This document shows, one piece after another, positions 1 to 5,330 of a stretch of 6,891 nt of DNA (its first letter is position 1; each line of letters begins with the position of its first letter). The notes beneath the pieces are model-generated. The model searched no databases. It saw only the letters and a list, made by a program, of their open reading frames with translations, and had not been told where the DNA came from. The stretch is from an uncultured Bacilli bacterium (lineage in GTDB: Bacteria > Bacillota_I > Bacilli_A > RF39 > UBA660): NCBI GenBank assembly GCA_948497845.1, contig CAOOMX010000012.1:1-6891 (forward strand), given 5' to 3'. The position numbers and the translations under genes were made by a program.

Positions 1-786
1 GAAGATGTTGGTTATAAAAGTACCTATAATCATAAAGTTATAAACAATGATTATTACAAAACTCTTAAAGATGATTTAGATAGTGTTATTAGTTATTCAG
101 TTACTCTAAAACAAGTTATGGATAGAATGAAACTACTGGGATATAAAACTTATTATCGTAATGGTGTAATAACTATTTACAGAGATGGTTATGATAGAGT
201 TAGAATTGAAAAAGCATTTGGTAGTGATTATTCAAATGATAGTATTAACGAGCGATTATATCACTCAAGACAAATAGTTTTTAAACCTATACCTCATAAA
301 TCTATCTTTCAAGAATATTTATCAACAACTAATAATCATCATAAAGGTATTTATGGATTATATTTGTATTATTGTTATCTTTTAGGAGTATTCCCAAAGA
401 AGCATCCTAAGCAATATTTATCTTACTCCATAAGACAAGAAATTAAAAAATTAGATTCATTTTCAAAACAAACAGAATTTATGGTAGATAATAGGATTGA
501 AACTATGGAAGATTTAGATAACTTTGCTAAAAATAACTATGAAGGATATAGTAATCTTATGGGGAAAAGAGAAAACCTATGGAAACGATATCATAGAGCA
601 AAAACTGAAGATAAAAAATCAGAAATACTTGCTGAAATAAATGATATCCAACCTAAAATTAAGGAACTTCGCAGATTAGATAATTATTGTAAAGAAATTA
701 GAAAACGATCTGTATCTATACAAGATAATCTAAATAATTTTGATAAGGATATACAAAAAGGAAAAGACAATTCGAGGAATTTATAA
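1..786 (+). CDS. Relaxase / mobilization nuclease, C-terminal part (5' end outside window)
   Basis: The frame is open from base 1, so the Met at 118 is internal and 261 residues of the C-terminus are visible. Relaxases nick oriT and pilot the transferred strand in conjugation; the catalytic N-terminal domain (Tyr and His motifs) lies outside the window. The visible part matches the C-terminal pattern of Tn916/Tn1549-type relaxases in Bacillota. A segment of the form DYYKTLKDDLDSVI (residues 18-31) is followed by a small basic, beta-rich stretch, then GIYGLYLYYCYLLGVFPKK (about residues 112-130). After that comes a charged, probably coiled-coil tail of the form LDSFSKQTEFMVDNRIETME (about 145-164) and a Lys/Glu-rich helix. 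The stop codon lies in the loop of the terminator hairpin that follows. Recognition is from family memory, not a search. It marks the window as part of an integrative or mobilisable element. Confidence 0.85.
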   Translation, partial: EDVGYKSTYNHKVINNDYYKTLKDDLDSVISYSVTLKQVMDRMKLLGYKTYYRNGVITIYRDGYDRVRIEKAFGSDYSNDSINERLYHSRQIVFKPIPHKSIFQEYLSTTNNHHKGIYGLYLYYCYLLGVFPKKHPKQYLSYSIRQEIKKLDSFSKQTEFMVDNRIETMEDLDNFAKNNYEGYSNLMGKRENLWKRYHRAKTEDKKSEILAEINDIQPKIKELRRLDNYCKEIRKRSVSIQDNLNNFDKDIQKGKDNSRNL

Positions 787-802
787 CCTCGAATTATCTT
801 TT
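762..802. terminator. Bidirectional intrinsic terminator between convergent genes
   Basis: The perfect 9-bp stem AATTCGAGG (769-777) / CCTCGAATT (787-795) has a 9-nt loop that contains the relaxase stop codon. Flanking AAAAGA (762-767) and TCTTTT (797-802) extend the pairing past one mismatch and give a U-rich tail in either direction. It can therefore end the rightward relaxase transcript and the leftward operon whose last gene stops at 807. Confidence 0.8.
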
Positions 803-806
803 AATG

Positions 807-1361
807 TTAAAAAGTTAGATTTTCAAAATCATTATTATCTGTATGAAATTTATGTAATTTTATAAATTCATCTGTCTTTTCTAATTCGCTTACAGACATA
901 GCAATATTATCATAATAGATATCTTTGTGGCTATGAATAAACAGTTTATCATTTGGCAAATGTCTTTCTAAAATTGATTTTAATTTAGGATGGTTATCCA
1001 AAACGAAATACATTTGTGGAGGCATAAAACTAGGGATTTCTTTTCTTATTTCATCTAAACCAATTGGATTATCAAATAGAGCTAAAGATTTAATAGGCAC
1101 AGCATTTATATCTTTGCTTAAAATGTACTCATCGACTCTTTTTAAAGTTTCAGGATATTTTGTATAACTTTCTCTAGTAAGATCTAGGCGAACAGGTCTG
1201 CCTAATTCCATTACTCCTACAACTTGTCTTGATTTACCACTTAAATATAAGTACGCTTTCGTTTCCTCATCACAAAATCTTTTTCTATATTCATATTTTT
1301 TAATTCCATATAATAATGGATTAAAATATTCTGGTCTAAAACTTAAAAATATTTCTTTCAT
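807..1361 (-). CDS. ASCH/PUA-like domain protein
   Basis: A 184-aa protein, last gene of the leftward operon. The N-terminus reads as LSFRPEYFNPLLYGIKKYEYRKRF (shown here in pieces: LSFRPEYF at 6-13, then GIKKYEYR at 19-26). The latter is the GxKxxExR signature loop of ASCH domains, which share the PUA beta-barrel fold and are proposed to bind RNA or act on modified nucleosides; YqfB of E. coli is an N4-acetylcytidine amidohydrolase. The remainder has a PPQMYFVLD segment near 114-122 and a poorly characterised C-terminal extension rich in His, Asp and Asn. It starts 9 bases after the stop of the ASCH-Nudix gene, with only a weak AGG-type ribosome binding site, so translation is probably coupled. 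No signal peptide or membrane segment is seen, so a cytoplasmic role is expected. The substrate is unknown. Confidence 0.7.
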   Translation of the reverse strand: MKEIFLSFRPEYFNPLLYGIKKYEYRKRFCDEETKAYLYLSGKSRQVVGVMELGRPVRLDLTRESYTKYPETLKRVDEYILSKDINAVPIKSLALFDNPIGLDEIRKEIPSFMPPQMYFVLDNHPKLKSILERHLPNDKLFIHSHKDIYYDNIAMSVSELEKTDEFIKLHKFHTDNNDFENLTF

Positions 1362-1370
1362 CTTTATCGC

Positions 1371-2168
1371 CTACATTTTCCTTATTGTATGTTCTAATAC
1401 TTTACATTTACTATCTAACAAAAATTTACCTTCAAATAGTTCATTTTTAAATAAATATGGTGTAAATATTCGATTTTGATCAAATTGAGGAATACTTTCT
1501 AAATCTTCTAATTTTATCCATTCTAACGTACCTTCTTCAGAAACTGTGGTCAAATCTCCTTCAAAATCTTCAGCAGTATATACAAATATAATGCCTTCAG
1601 ATTCATCTTTCCAATAAGACATTCCTTGTAATCTAGGATTAATCAATGTTAGTCCAGTTTCCTCGTAAAATTCTCTCATTATACAATCTAATGGGGTTTC
1701 TCCCTCTTCAAATTTACCACCTGGAGGTGCATAAACATGTCCCCATTTTTTAGTAAATTTTATCATTAACACTTTATTATCTTTTTTTAAATAACAAGCA
1801 GTTGAGTTAAAATGGGCGATTCGATGTTTTTTTATTGAAAATATAACACAACCATTTTCTTCAGATTCTTCTTTTGTATAATATCCACCATCATAAGTAT
1901 CTTGTACAACAGCATCAACACTATCATACCTACTTCTAAAGTCTTCATCATAATATTTTGAATAACAATCATACCAATTATCAAAAGTTTCTATGTTCTT
2001 AACATCTACTACAAATTCTTCATCTAAATTAGGCAATTTTAAAAACCTGATAGTATCTCCAATTCTTACTGATTTTCTTTTATCATCATTTAGTCTATAT
2101 TCACGTTTTTTTCTCCCTGACTTTAAATTATCAAAATCAGATTCAAAAAGTTTCATTGTATGTTCCAT
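1371..2168 (-). CDS. ASCH domain - Nudix hydrolase fusion protein
   Basis: A 265-aa two-domain protein. Residues about 1-113 look like an ASCH domain, with GRKKREYR at 18-25 matching the GxKxxExR signature and RIGDTIRF at 35-42. Residues about 114-250 form a Nudix domain with a complete Nudix box from G151 to L173: G151, E157, R165-E166, E169-E170 and G172 sit at the consensus spacing. Nudix enzymes hydrolyse X-linked nucleoside diphosphates with Mg2+; MutT-like nucleotide cleaning is the commonest role, but the substrate cannot be read here. The start is chosen at the ATG at 2168 because AAGGAGG (2183-2177) lies 8 bases upstream. The ATG at 2174 is only 2 bases from it, and a TTG at 2204 would overlap the previous gene. 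The next gene downstream also carries an ASCH-like domain. Middle gene of the leftward operon, 19 bases after the DUF5677 fusion gene. Confidence 0.85.
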   Translation of the reverse strand: MEHTMKLFESDFDNLKSGRKKREYRLNDDKRKSVRIGDTIRFLKLPNLDEEFVVDVKNIETFDNWYDCYSKYYDEDFRSRYDSVDAVVQDTYDGGYYTKEESEENGCVIFSIKKHRIAHFNSTACYLKKDNKVLMIKFTKKWGHVYAPPGGKFEEGETPLDCIMREFYEETGLTLINPRLQGMSYWKDESEGIIFVYTAEDFEGDLTTVSEEGTLEWIKLEDLESIPQFDQNRIFTPYLFKNELFEGKFLLDSKCKVLEHTIRKM

Positions 2169-2176
2169 TTCCATTA

Positions 2177-2183
2177 CCTCCTT
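2177..2183 (-). promoter_or_regulatory. Ribosome binding site deciding the ASCH-Nudix start
   Basis: AAGGAGG on the minus strand. It is 8 bases from the ATG at 2168 and 2 bases from the ATG at 2174, favouring the former. Confidence 0.8.
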
Positions 2184-2187
2184 ATTT

Positions 2188-3720
2188 TTATATTGAATCA
2201 ACAAATTCCGACATCATATGTGCTAATTGATTAAAGTCAAAAGAATCATTAATAGAAGGAATATGTAGAAAGATCATTTTAGTATCTAAGTTATTTTGTT
2301 TAATATAATTTAAACCTTCATAATAAATGTTATTACATAAATAAGTCCCGGCATTATTAGATATCGAAAAATTTATTTTATTAGTATTTAAAATTGCCTC
2401 TAATTTCTTATACGGAAAATTTGTTCTAAGTGAATCACTATTTTTATTTGCTACCAATTCGATAAATACCTCATCAGTTGAAGGTTTCTGACCAAAAGAA
2501 ATGACATATCTATAATTGTTATTTAAATACTTCTTCATTTCTTTTTCACTTGTTATAAAACTATTCGTTAATTCCATTTTATCGATACATTTATAAGTTC
2601 TAATTTCTTTCAATAAAATACTTGAAGAATTGTTTTTTCCTTTAAAACTTGTAATTAAAATATTAGAATGTTCCCCTCTTAATTTCATTTCATTATTTTC
2701 AATTTTAGTTTGAATTTTATCGGCACTATTTGATATTTCTTCCATAAATTTTTTCATTATTAAGCACGCAGACATAGTATCAATGGTAGGGTATAATAAA
2801 ATAAAGCAAGATGTAATAGAAACTAAAGAAATAGCGACATTTTGCATAGGAATAGAAAGTCCATAATTAGAAGGCCCAACTAAAAGCATCTTATCTATAT
2901 TAGATATTAATCCTAAAGATTCTTGACTAGCTTTATAATTTCCATGTACATACATTGAAGATGATTTGTAATATCCTCTAAGGTAATTCATATCGGCCAT
3001 ATCTTCAATATCTTTAAAAGTGGTTCTATTTTTATTTAATAATTTATTAGCCCACCCATATTCTCCATTTGCATAATCCTTTCCGTATATATCAATTACA
3101 TAGTTATAATTTTCTTTTAAATTTTCGAAAGAATCATCGGTATGTGAAGGATGTCCTTTTTCTCTGTTCAATTTTTCTTCTTTATATGCTTGAACATGAA
3201 AGTAATTTAAATATCTTTCGCATAAATCATTATCTTTTTTTTCAAACAATAAAGCGCCGATTACTGATAATTCATAAAGTGTTCTCCAACGACTAAAAGC
3301 ACCATCAGCAAAACCATTTTTTAATAATACTAAACATTCCCTTGCGGTAAGAAGAGATCTAGAGTGTATAGTTCTTAAAGAATGAAATAATAAATCTTCT
3401 TGTTTTTCAGCTGCTTCGATAAAATTTTCTGAATACATAACTGCACATTCATGAGAAATTTCAATTAATGTTTCAAGGTTATCAATTGGTTTTTTCCATT
3501 CTTTATATAGTCTTTTATTATATTCTATAGCAATAGTTCTATTTTCAGCAAGCATATTCTTCTTATCTTTATCTAAATCCTTAAATAAGATTTCAGAACT
3601 ACTTTTTACTGCAAAATCCATAATGGATTTAAGAAAGTCAGGATTTTTTTTTATTTTGTTCTCTATTGTATCTTTATTCTTTTCTATTAATTTTAAAAAT
3701 GCCTCATGATATGATTTCAT
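2188..3720 (-). CDS. DUF5677-like protein fused to a pyroglutamyl-peptidase-like (C15) domain
   Basis: A 510-aa protein, first gene of the leftward operon. Residues about 90-330 are helical and resemble DUF5677, with SRWRTLYELSVIGALL at 143-158 and SSMYVHGN at 254-261. A hydrophobic helix near 292-312 might be buried or membrane-associated. Residues 352-510 resemble pyroglutamyl peptidase I (Pcp, peptidase C15), which removes N-terminal pyroglutamate. ILITSF (354-359) resembles the Pcp N-terminal strand, VISFGQ (406-411) matches the IGQ region, NNAGTYLCNN (455-464) matches the Pcp SNTAGTFVCNH motif, and IFLHIP (483-488) matches its FIHVP motif. The catalytic triad appears kept as E421, C462 and H486. 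The domain is about 160 residues, shorter than the usual 200-215. The start at 3720 has GGGAGG 6 bases upstream. A GTG-started extension to 3786 is rejected because the promoter -10 lies inside it. Whether the domain is an active peptidase is unknown. Confidence 0.7.
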   Translation of the reverse strand: MKSYHEAFLKLIEKNKDTIENKIKKNPDFLKSIMDFAVKSSSEILFKDLDKDKKNMLAENRTIAIEYNKRLYKEWKKPIDNLETLIEISHECAVMYSENFIEAAEKQEDLLFHSLRTIHSRSLLTARECLVLLKNGFADGAFSRWRTLYELSVIGALLFEKKDNDLCERYLNYFHVQAYKEEKLNREKGHPSHTDDSFENLKENYNYVIDIYGKDYANGEYGWANKLLNKNRTTFKDIEDMADMNYLRGYYKSSSMYVHGNYKASQESLGLISNIDKMLLVGPSNYGLSIPMQNVAISLVSITSCFILLYPTIDTMSACLIMKKFMEEISNSADKIQTKIENNEMKLRGEHSNILITSFKGKNNSSSILLKEIRTYKCIDKMELTNSFITSEKEMKKYLNNNYRYVISFGQKPSTDEVFIELVANKNSDSLRTNFPYKKLEAILNTNKINFSISNNAGTYLCNNIYYEGLNYIKQNNLDTKMIFLHIPSINDSFDFNQLAHMMSEFVDSI

Positions 3721-3726
3721 CCCATA

Positions 3727-3732
3727 CCTCCC
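3727..3732 (-). promoter_or_regulatory. Ribosome binding site of the DUF5677/Pcp fusion gene
   Basis: GGGAGG on the minus strand, 6 bases before the ATG at 3720. It supports this start over the upstream GTG at 3786. Confidence 0.8.
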
Positions 3733-3748
3733 AATTAAATCTACTAAA

Positions 3749-3777
3749 ATTATACCAAAGTTAGTGAGAAATAGCCA
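3749..3777 (-). promoter_or_regulatory. Leftward promoter, extended -10
   Basis: On the minus strand, TGGTATAAT gives a perfect -10 (3754-3749) with an extended TG element (3757-3756). The best -35 at 17-bp spacing is TGGCTA (3777-3772), which is poor, so the promoter probably relies on the extended -10. Transcription would start about 20 bases before the ribosome binding site of the 510-aa gene. It drives the three-gene leftward operon. Confidence 0.7.
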
Positions 3778-3787
3778 TAATCTCACT
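3763..3787. repeat. Inverted repeat between divergent promoters (candidate operator)
   Basis: AGTGAGA (3763-3769) and TCTCACT (3781-3787) form a perfect 7-bp inverted repeat with an 11-bp spacer, centred at 3775. It covers the leftward -35 region and touches the first base of the rightward -35, so one bound protein could control both operons. No regulator gene is visible in the window. Confidence 0.5.
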
Positions 3788-3814
3788 TGAAATAATTCTA
3801 ATATCTGCTATAAT
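3787..3814 (+). promoter_or_regulatory. Rightward promoter P1
   Basis: TTGAAA (3787-3792), a 16-bp spacer and TATAAT (3809-3814), with an extended TG at 3806-3807. Transcription is expected to start near 3820, leaving a leader of about 165 nt before the first gene at 3987. Confidence 0.75.
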
Positions 3815-3825
3815 TTATTTATCAG

Positions 3826-3853
3826 TTGATTTAATCAATCTTGGGAGTATAAT
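3826..3853 (+). promoter_or_regulatory. Possible second rightward promoter P2 overlapping a palindrome
   Basis: TTGATT (3826-3831), a 16-bp spacer and TATAAT (3848-3853). The -35 lies in the perfect palindrome TTGATT-T-AATCAA (3826-3838), which could be an operator. The same bases also take part in the predicted leader helix, so P2 may be incidental and P1 is preferred. Confidence 0.35.
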
Positions 3854-3894
3854 TTTTCGCATACGTGTATCGTTATCGCTCCATTGAGAGAATT

Positions 3895-3917
3895 ACTCAC
3901 ACCCTCGTGTGAGTTTT
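3895..3917 (+). terminator. Leader hairpin 1 (weak terminator or pause hairpin)
   Basis: ACTCACAC (3895-3902) and GTGTGAGT (3907-3914) make a perfect 8-bp stem with loop CCTC. It is followed by only a short run of T (3914-3917). It reuses the CTCAC/GTGAG half-sites seen in the inverted repeat at 3763-3787, in the opposite order. Confidence 0.55.
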
Positions 3918-3930
3918 ATATTGCAAATTT

Positions 3931-3962
3931 ATCCTATATCACTCGTTGATATGGGATTTTTT
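3931..3962 (+). terminator. Intrinsic terminator in the leader (attenuator)
   Basis: The arms at 3931-3941 and 3947-3957 form an 11-bp stem (one G-U pair) with loop CTCGT, followed directly by six T (3957-3962). It lies between the rightward promoters and the first gene, so the operon needs read-through or antitermination. The region between this gene and the previous one has no other room for a leftward or rightward gene that it could terminate. Confidence 0.75.
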
Positions 3963-3986
3963 CATGTTTGAAAGGAGGATTTACCA

Positions 3987-4259
3987 ATGAAAATAACCGT
4001 AGAACCTTTAGAATTTCCTTTATGTGTTAAAGAAAAACTACTAAAGATACCTAAAATATCAAAACTACATATTGAATTTGTAAATGGGAAGAACATTGAT
4101 TTTAATAAAACCAATCTTTCAATTTATGAACTACTCGAATCATTGAGTAAATTTTATAATATTCCTCGTTTGACTATTGAAAAAGAAATAACATGCTTTA
4201 TTACAGATAAGTACTTAATTTTTTGCGCTAAATATGATAAGCTTTTACTAAAGAGGTAG
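3987..4259 (+). CDS. Hypothetical protein, 90 aa
   Basis: First gene of the rightward operon. GGAGG lies 8 bases before the ATG, a strong start. I do not recognise the family. The protein is small, Lys-rich and predicted soluble, with alternating short strands and helices: KLHIEFVNGKNIDF (26-39) could be a beta-hairpin, SIYELLESLSKFYN (45-58) an amphipathic helix, and ITCFITDKYLIFCAKYDK (68-85) a second beta-hairpin. Three Cys (13, 70, 80) do not form an obvious metal site. Its stop is 5 bases before the MBL-fold gene, and the ribosome binding site of that gene overlaps its last codons. This suggests co-translation and perhaps a shared role, for example as a partner or small regulator. Confidence 0.75.
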   Translation: MKITVEPLEFPLCVKEKLLKIPKISKLHIEFVNGKNIDFNKTNLSIYELLESLSKFYNIPRLTIEKEITCFITDKYLIFCAKYDKLLLKR

Positions 4260-4264
4260 AAAAG

Positions 4265-4995
4265 ATGAAACTAAAAATGATTGGGACTGGAGCATTATCA
4301 GTAAAAGATAGAAGTTCATGCTCACTAATAGATGACAGAATTTTAATCGATTGTGGCAATGGCATATTAAAAACCTTATTAGAACAAAATGTAGATATTA
4401 GTAAAATAGATATTTTATTAATTACACATTTACATGGTGATCATTTCTTAGATATTCCTTTTTTAATAATGCAAAGAGATTTTATTTCAGCAGAAAAAGA
4501 ATTAAATATTTATGGACCTGAAGGTACTGAAAATACTATTGCTAAGTTAATTTCTTTAGCATACGCTAATATTGAGGATTGGACAAAAAAAGGGATAAAG
4601 CAAAAGTAAAATTTATAGAATTCAAATCATTAAATAATAAAGAAGTTACAAATAATTATTTTGTAGATTCTTATGAAGTCATTCATGGTAGTTTCAAACC
4701 AACTTATGAATACATAATAAAATGCAAAAATAAATCCATCGGTTTTTCCGGAGATAGTTCATATTGTGAAAATATAGATAAAATAATATGTAATTCTGAT
4801 TTATCTGTATTAGATATGAGTTTTATCCAAAGTAGTAATAAATATATGGGAGTACAAGATATTGAATTATTAGCAGAAAAACATGGTAAACGAATAATCT
4901 CAACACATATGAGGCAAGAGGCACGAGCTTTGGCAACAGAAAAAAAGATAGAGAATTTAATAGTACCTAATGACGGAGATGAATATGAAATATAA
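4265..4995 (+). pseudogene. MBL-fold metallohydrolase, RNase Z-like, split by a -1 frame change
   Basis: Two adjoining frames encode one metallo-beta-lactamase-fold protein. Frame one (4265-4609) gives the N-terminal half, with MIGTGA (5-10), LIDCGNG (27-33) and the metal motif HLHGDH (55-60). The second half continues in the -1 frame to 4995. Joining them at AAAAAAA (4585-4591) gives a 243-aa protein that also has H141 (VIHG), D164 (SGDSS) and H215 (STHM). The full metal-ligand set is thus present, but only across the junction. The overall pattern resembles RNase Z/ElaC (COG1234), which cleaves tRNA 3' trailers, but the protein is shorter than RNase Z (about 300 aa), so the substrate is open. 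The start has GAGG 8 bases upstream. The split may be a real one-base loss from an A8 run, a sequencing error, or programmed -1 frameshifting. The intact second half hints at recent or functional shifting. Confidence 0.8.
4574..4592 (+). other. Homopolymer slippery site in the MBL gene
   Basis: In the upstream frame the codons are ACA AAA AAA GGG, containing the heptamer A AAA AAA. A -1 slip on it enters the frame that continues the MBL domain. A Shine-Dalgarno-like GAGGA (4574-4578) lies 6 bases upstream, an element that can stimulate -1 shifting, although at a shorter distance than in dnaX. No clear downstream stem-loop was seen. Confidence 0.5.
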
Positions 4996-5269
4996 AATAA
5001 TAAATGATACAGGTCATACTTACGGAACTAAAGAAAGCGAGATTGAAAACTTAATGAAATATTCTAAACTCCAAAATGCTAGGGATTTTTGTAAAGATGT
5101 AAAAGAATTATCTAAGAAATATAACTTACCCTTTTTTGTTGTTACTGATGGTGCAAGTGCTACTAGCAATAATGGGTGTGAAGCAGTAAAAAATGCTAGA
5201 GATAATCATAAAAAATGGGAATTAGAGCATAACTTTGACCCAGAAGAAGATTGGAGTGAGGAATACTGA
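4985..5269 (+). CDS. Hypothetical protein, 94 aa
   Basis: The chosen ATG at 4985 has GGAG 6 bases upstream. An earlier in-frame ATG at 4970 has no such site, and one at 4979 is too close. The start overlaps the end of the MBL gene by 11 bases, which implies translational coupling. I do not recognise a named family. The protein reads as an N-terminal basic strand (KYKIIND), a helical segment with RDFCKDVKELSKKYNLPF (33-50), then FVVTDGASATSNNGCEAV (51-68). The last resembles a short beta strand followed by a Ser/Thr/Asn-rich loop and a helix start. The C-terminus is strongly acidic (FDPEEDWSEEY). Size and composition suit a small soluble partner protein. Its fixed position between the MBL and deformylase genes suggests a shared job, but none can be assigned. 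Confidence 0.75.
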   Translation: MKYKIINDTGHTYGTKESEIENLMKYSKLQNARDFCKDVKELSKKYNLPFFVVTDGASATSNNGCEAVKNARDNHKKWELEHNFDPEEDWSEEY

Positions 5270-5328
5270 AACTTGTAACTTTTCAAACTATTGATGCATT
5301 TAAAGAATTAATAAATAAAGGAGTATAA
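5266..5328 (+). pseudogene. 20-codon remnant resembling the N-terminus of a DUF3841 protein
   Basis: Reading from CTG at 5266 gives KLVTFQTIDAFKELINKGV after the first codon, then TAA at 5326-5328. The pattern KLxTxQT followed by ELxxxG resembles the first residues of DUF3841 proteins, a family of unknown function normally near 190 aa. The CTG overlaps the TGA of the previous gene in the way a coupled start would. GGAG (5253-5256) and GAGG (5258-5261) sit 9 and 4 bases upstream, as if an original start codon was lost. The end of the remnant forms the ribosome binding site of the deformylase. The family match rests on 20 residues only. Confidence 0.35.
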
Positions 5329-5330
5329 AA

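Larger units (their letters stand above)
3835..3962 (+). promoter_or_regulatory. Structured leader, candidate riboswitch or attenuator
   Basis: Three successive RNA structures can be drawn by hand. First, a long imperfect hairpin: TCAAT (3835-3839) with ATTGA (3883-3887), GGAG (3844-3847) with CTCC (3879-3882), ATAA (3849-3852) with TTAT (3873-3876), and a small apical stem around 3858-3872. Second, an 8-bp perfect stem at 3895-3914 with loop CCTC. Third, a terminator at 3931-3962. A structured domain followed by a terminator ahead of the first gene is the layout of a transcriptional riboswitch or attenuator. It does not match any riboswitch consensus that I recognise. Confidence 0.5.

Noticed and set aside
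1993..2196. Plus-strand open frame of 67 codons
   Set aside because: It lies antisense to the ASCH-Nudix gene, has no ribosome binding site, and its translation is the low-complexity reverse of a well-supported gene.
2169..2204. TTG-started N-terminal extension of the ASCH-Nudix protein
   Set aside because: It would overlap the previous gene and place the ribosome binding site inside the coding sequence. The ATG at 2168 has ideal spacing.
3069..3296. Plus-strand open frame of 75 codons
   Set aside because: It is antisense to the DUF5677/Pcp gene, with no ribosome binding site and no recognisable domain.
3721..3786. GTG-started N-terminal extension of the DUF5677/Pcp protein
   Set aside because: The extension contains the extended -10 promoter, and the internal ATG at 3720 has a strong ribosome binding site.
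3964..3990. Eight-codon frame overlapping the start of the 90-aa gene
   Set aside because: It spans the ribosome binding site of the 90-aa gene and is too short to support. It probably arises by chance.
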